A stretch of 7,820 bases of DNA, from positions 1 through 7,820 of the forward strand of contig CANSQW010000046.1 in NCBI GenBank assembly GCA_947649215.1, written 5' to 3'. The stretch comes from an uncultured bacterium (GTDB lineage: Bacteria > Actinomycetota > Coriobacteriia > Coriobacteriales > Eggerthellaceae). The translations under genes were made by a program, and so were the position numbers. Under the pieces are notes generated by a model. That model did not search any database, was not told the origin of the DNA, and saw nothing but the letters and a program-made list of their open reading frames with translations. Positions 5,641 to 7,820 of the stretch are shown piece by piece; position 1 is the first letter of the stretch, and each line of letters starts with the position of its first letter.

Positions 5641-6696
5641 CTAGGCGCCTCGGGGATCGAAGTCGAAGTCGAGATCCGCCTCGGCGGGTGCCGGCGCCGA
5701 GGCCGATACATCAGCGGAGTCGGGCCGGGCGGCCGGCGCGCGCAGCACGCTCAGCGCAGGCAGGGCGCCGCCGACAATGATGAGCGCCCCACCCGCGAGC
5801 GTGGCCGCCGAGAGCGGCTCGGCGAACACGAGCGCGCTCGCCGCCAGCGACACGACGCACTCCCAGTACGAGATGGTGGCGTACTCGACAGCCGGCAGGT
5901 TGCGCCCCGCCACGAGCAGGCACCCCATGCCCACCGGCCCGCACACCACCCAGAGCGCCACGGCGAAGGCCCAGTTCGCCGGAGCCAGCGCTACCTCCCC
6001 CAAAGGCCACGCGCCGGTCATGGCCATGGCCACGGCCAGCGAGCCCACGCTCGCGAACAGGAAGTTCCACACGCCGCGCACCGTCGAGTCGCAGTCCTTG
6101 CGGTAGCCGTTGCAGAACAGCGACACCCCGTAGAACACGCCCGAGAGCAGCCCCAGGGCATTGCCGAGGCCCTGAAGCGGGTAGTCCTCGCTCGTCGCGT
6201 CCAGAAGCGAGCCCACCGTCAGCCCCGCGGCATCGAAACCCACGAGCCCCGAGGTCAGCAGCATGCCGACGAACACCGCGCCCAGGCACGCACCCTGGAA
6301 CCCGCTGATGGGCTCCTTGCGAAACACGCGCGCGAGCAGCGTGCAGAACAGCGGGCCCGTGTAGATGAGGAACACCGCGTTAGCGAGCGTAGTCAGCAGC
6401 GCCGCCACCATATAGAAGGCGAAGGACACGCCTGCCAGCAACCCGCCGAGCGCGATGGAGGGCGTGAGCCGCGTGCGGCGAAAGAGCCCCGCCTTGCGCG
6501 TGGCCAGCAGCAGCGCGACGAACAGGGCCAGCCCCATCACCATGCGGCCCACGGTCATGAAGGCCCCGATGGACTCGCCGCCCACCAGCTCGGCGCCGAA
6601 GAACTCAACGCGCGTGGCGCCACGCGTGAGCAGGCCCGAAAGCCCCATCCCCGTCGTGGCCACCAGCACCGCGGCCACGCCGAGCCGCCGGTTCAT
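5641..6696 (-). CDS. EamA/DMT-superfamily inner-membrane transporter
   Basis: This 351-residue protein shows the ten-helix, two-repeat plan of the drug/metabolite transporter superfamily. The first EamA half spans about residues 5-150, with LLTTLANAVFLIYTGPLFCTL at 100-120 as a typical helix-4 region. The second spans about 176-318 and ends with the characteristic ISYWECVVSLAASALVF..EPLS stretch at 275-296 followed by a Gly-rich final helix. A non-membrane tail of about 30 residues follows, rich in Ala and Pro and ending in acidic DLDFDFDPRGA. The start at 6696 is preferred to ATG 6750 because GAGG lies 8 bases before it and a -10-like TACAAT overlaps the longer start. Members export or import amino acids, nucleotides, sugars or drugs; nothing here tells which. 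It shares strand with the MFS gene, but 578 bp separate them, so joint function is not assumed. Confidence 0.85.
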   Translation of the reverse strand: MNRRLGVAAVLVATTGMGLSGLLTRGATRVEFFGAELVGGESIGAFMTVGRMVMGLALFVALLLATRKAGLFRRTRLTPSIALGGLLAGVSFAFYMVAALLTTLANAVFLIYTGPLFCTLLARVFRKEPISGFQGACLGAVFVGMLLTSGLVGFDAAGLTVGSLLDATSEDYPLQGLGNALGLLSGVFYGVSLFCNGYRKDCDSTVRGVWNFLFASVGSLAVAMAMTGAWPLGEVALAPANWAFAVALWVVCGPVGMGCLLVAGRNLPAVEYATISYWECVVSLAASALVFAEPLSAATLAGGALIIVGGALPALSVLRAPAARPDSADVSASAPAPAEADLDFDFDPRGA

Positions 6697-6748
6697 CGTG
6701 TAGTCCTCGCCCTTCACCGCGCGTCCTTCCCTCAAGATCAGCCCCGCC

Positions 6749-6754
6749 ATTGTA
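6749..6754 (-). promoter_or_regulatory. Candidate -10 box of the DMT transporter gene
   Basis: TACAAT on the minus strand differs from the sigma-70 -10 consensus at one base and lies about 52 bases before the preferred ATG at 6696. That gives a normal-length leader. The -35 region 17 bases upstream (TGATCC) is poor. The box overlaps the alternative ATG at 6750, so a functional promoter here would exclude the longer protein. Confidence 0.35.
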
Positions 6755-6870
6755 CACGGGTCAAGCCCTCAGGATCACGGGACCGCGCTCATTCTCCCTT
6801 GTCGGACGCGATGCCCGACCATCGCAGACGCTCCCCACCACCGCTCGTGGAATAAGGCTGTGGAGGATTA

Positions 6871-6918
6871 ATGGCCGACCCGGACGCGGGGGTACACTGG
6901 AGCCATGAAATCCACTGA
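6871..6918 (+). CDS. Possible 15-codon leader peptide overlapping the DUF2798-like gene
   Basis: GGAGG at 6862-6866, four bases before an ATG at 6871, is the best ribosome binding site in this intergenic region. The frame reads MADPDAGVHWSHEIH and stops with TGA at 6916-6918. This is out of frame with, and overlaps, the first codons of the membrane protein gene starting at 6905. One base after the stop lies an in-frame ATG of that gene (6920, its Met6), a TGATATG arrangement suited to re-initiation. It may be a translated leader that couples or tunes expression, or a chance short frame. No attenuator-like run of one amino acid is present. Confidence 0.3.
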   Translation: MADPDAGVHWSHEIH

Positions 6919-7555
6919 TATGAACAAGCGAGCCGATCAGGCTCCGACCTCCTGCGCGCTCGATTCGGCGAGCGCACCTCGCCTTGCCGCCTCCCGCGAG
7001 CACCGCTACGGCTACCTCGACTGCCTGCGAGGCGCTGTTCCCGCCCCCAAGGACGCACCGGGCAGCGCCCTCTTCCTGCTGCTCATGGTAGGCGGCATGG
7101 TCACCATCATGACCACCTTCAACGGGGTGCGCCATAGCGGCCTCGGCTTCTTCGTCACCTCGCACTGGCTCTACCCGCTCTCCTACTGCATCGCGGTGGC
7201 GCTCAAGCTGGGGTTCGCCAACCGGGTCGCGGGTTTCGTAGCCGGGCGCTGGATTCACCCGCATCTTCACGGGGCGGCCCTCAGCGTCGCCATGGCCGCG
7301 CTGAACGTGAGCATCATGGCGCCGCTCATGTGCGCCGTCGTCACGCTGCTCCTGCAAGGCCCCAACGGAGCCCTGGCCGTCATCGCCGCCGAGGCTCCCC
7401 TCTCCATGGTCGTTGCCATTCTGGTGAACCTGCTGGTGGTGGGCCCCGCCGTGCGCCTGCTGTATCACAACGTCATCATGCCGGCCACCGGGGCACGCCT
7501 GGTCGGCCTCACCCAGCGAGCCGCCACCACCTGGGCAGGCATCTTCACCGGGTAG
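6905..7555 (+). CDS. DUF2798-like small integral membrane protein
   Basis: This 216-residue protein has a charged N-terminus of about 50 residues, then four predicted membrane segments at roughly 54-76, 83-103, 124-150 and 165-190. Segments 1-2 and 3-4 look like two copies of a two-helix unit, each with a Met/Asn-containing helix (MTTFNGV at 69-75; AALNVSIMAPLM at 131-142) followed by a hydrophobic helix ending in Asn/Pro-rich or basic residues. This is the style of DUF2798 proteins, whose role is not established. The start at 6905 has GGAG only two bases upstream. Met6 at 6920 is an alternative start, one base after the stop of a possible leader peptide. It is divergent from the DMT transporter gene, with 208 bp between start codons. 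No link to the molybdoenzyme is evident. Confidence 0.7.
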   Translation: MKSTDMNKRADQAPTSCALDSASAPRLAASREHRYGYLDCLRGAVPAPKDAPGSALFLLLMVGGMVTIMTTFNGVRHSGLGFFVTSHWLYPLSYCIAVALKLGFANRVAGFVAGRWIHPHLHGAALSVAMAALNVSIMAPLMCAVVTLLLQGPNGALAVIAAEAPLSMVVAILVNLLVVGPAVRLLYHNVIMPATGARLVGLTQRAATTWAGIFTG

Positions 7556-7820
7556 GCCCCGGCGGACAGCGCGCAAGCTGGGCGGCGGGTCGGCTGCGGC
7601 GGGCGAATCCTGGCTCTCGCACTGATGCGGGCGCGGTCGGCCGAGCCGCCGCCGGAGCCCCGCACGTCCGCGTCTGCGGGGCTCCGCGGGCCGTCACTTC
7701 CCCACCTCCGTCGCCAGTCCGCCGGCCCGGCGCCACCACCTCGTCGGCTTGCCGGCCTGCCCCTGGAACCCCGCACGCCCGCGCCTGCCAGCCCGGCGCC
7801 TGACGTCCGACGCCTCCGCT
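7556..7820. other. 265-bp GC-rich region past the DUF2798-like gene, no convincing gene
   Basis: Open frames here on both strands give proline-, arginine- and alanine-rich sequence with no recognisable domain and no good ribosome binding site, so none is called. The region contains a strong hairpin at 7653-7686 and a degenerate copy of its left arm and loop near 7765-7788. A gene that begins beyond the window edge cannot be excluded. Confidence 0.5.
7653..7687 (+). terminator. Strong GC-rich hairpin downstream of the DUF2798-like gene
   Basis: CGGAGCCCCGC at 7653-7663 pairs perfectly with GCGGGGCTCCG at 7676-7686, and an extra A-T pair closes a 10-base loop, giving a 12-bp stem. It lies about 100 bases past the stop codon at 7555. 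No T-run follows, so it would be a non-canonical terminator or a 3'-end stabilising structure, a common situation in high-GC actinobacteria. Confidence 0.45.

Noticed and set aside
6761..7576. Minus-strand open frame of 271 codons opposite the DUF2798-like gene
   Set aside because: It is rich in Gly, His, Asp and Arg and lacks domain features, whereas the plus strand encodes a clear four-helix membrane protein.
7330..7803. Plus-strand open frame running off the end of the DUF2798-like gene
   Set aside because: It begins inside that gene in another frame and gives arginine- and proline-rich low-complexity sequence.

Overview
The window is GC-rich and reads like a chromosomal accessory locus from an anaerobic Coriobacteriia-type actinobacterium, probably Eggerthellaceae (the Eggerthella/Gordonibacter group). 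That placement is an inference from base composition, protein style and gene content: a molybdopterin oxidoreductase, an Fe-S partner and an MFS carrier, as in the catechol dehydroxylase loci known from those gut bacteria. No rRNA, tRNA, CRISPR array, transposase or phage gene was seen.

Layout. Positions 80-5062 hold a minus-strand block read from right to left. It starts with a 12-helix MFS transporter (5062 to 3773). Next comes a 258-bp spacer, then a molybdopterin catalytic subunit (3514 to 905). Three bases further on is a three-cluster ferredoxin-type subunit (901 to 80). The two enzyme subunits match the pyrogallol-phloroglucinol transhydroxylase / soluble catechol dehydroxylase branch of the DMSO reductase superfamily. 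The large chain has no N-terminal Fe-S cysteine motif and no Tat signal, and carries an Asp-Ser-Trp motif at the expected Mo-ligand position. The small chain has exactly 12 well-placed cysteines and a C-terminal beta-sandwich domain. The simplest model is that the carrier brings a phenolic substrate into the cytoplasm and the enzyme removes or moves a ring hydroxyl. The substrate cannot be read from sequence.

To the right is a 578-bp gene-free region (5063-5640), then an EamA/DMT-family transporter on the minus strand (6696 to 5641). Divergent from it is a small DUF2798-like membrane protein on the plus strand (6905-7555). A possible 15-codon leader peptide overlaps the start of that gene. 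The last 265 bp hold a strong hairpin and a degenerate copy of one of its arms, and no convincing gene.

The most unexpected structure is a pair of related non-coding elements at 3600-3751 and 5378-5537. One lies directly upstream of the catalytic subunit gene, the other upstream of the transporter gene. Each has long, near-perfect terminal inverted repeats around exactly 100 bp, and both contain the 15-mer CGACCTGGGGTTTTG at the same offset. Measured from TGGC to GCCA, both are exactly 152 bp. Their arms are only about half identical between copies, yet each pair matches within its own copy. This suggests a maintained structure, a paired operator or an invertible segment. I do not recognise the family.
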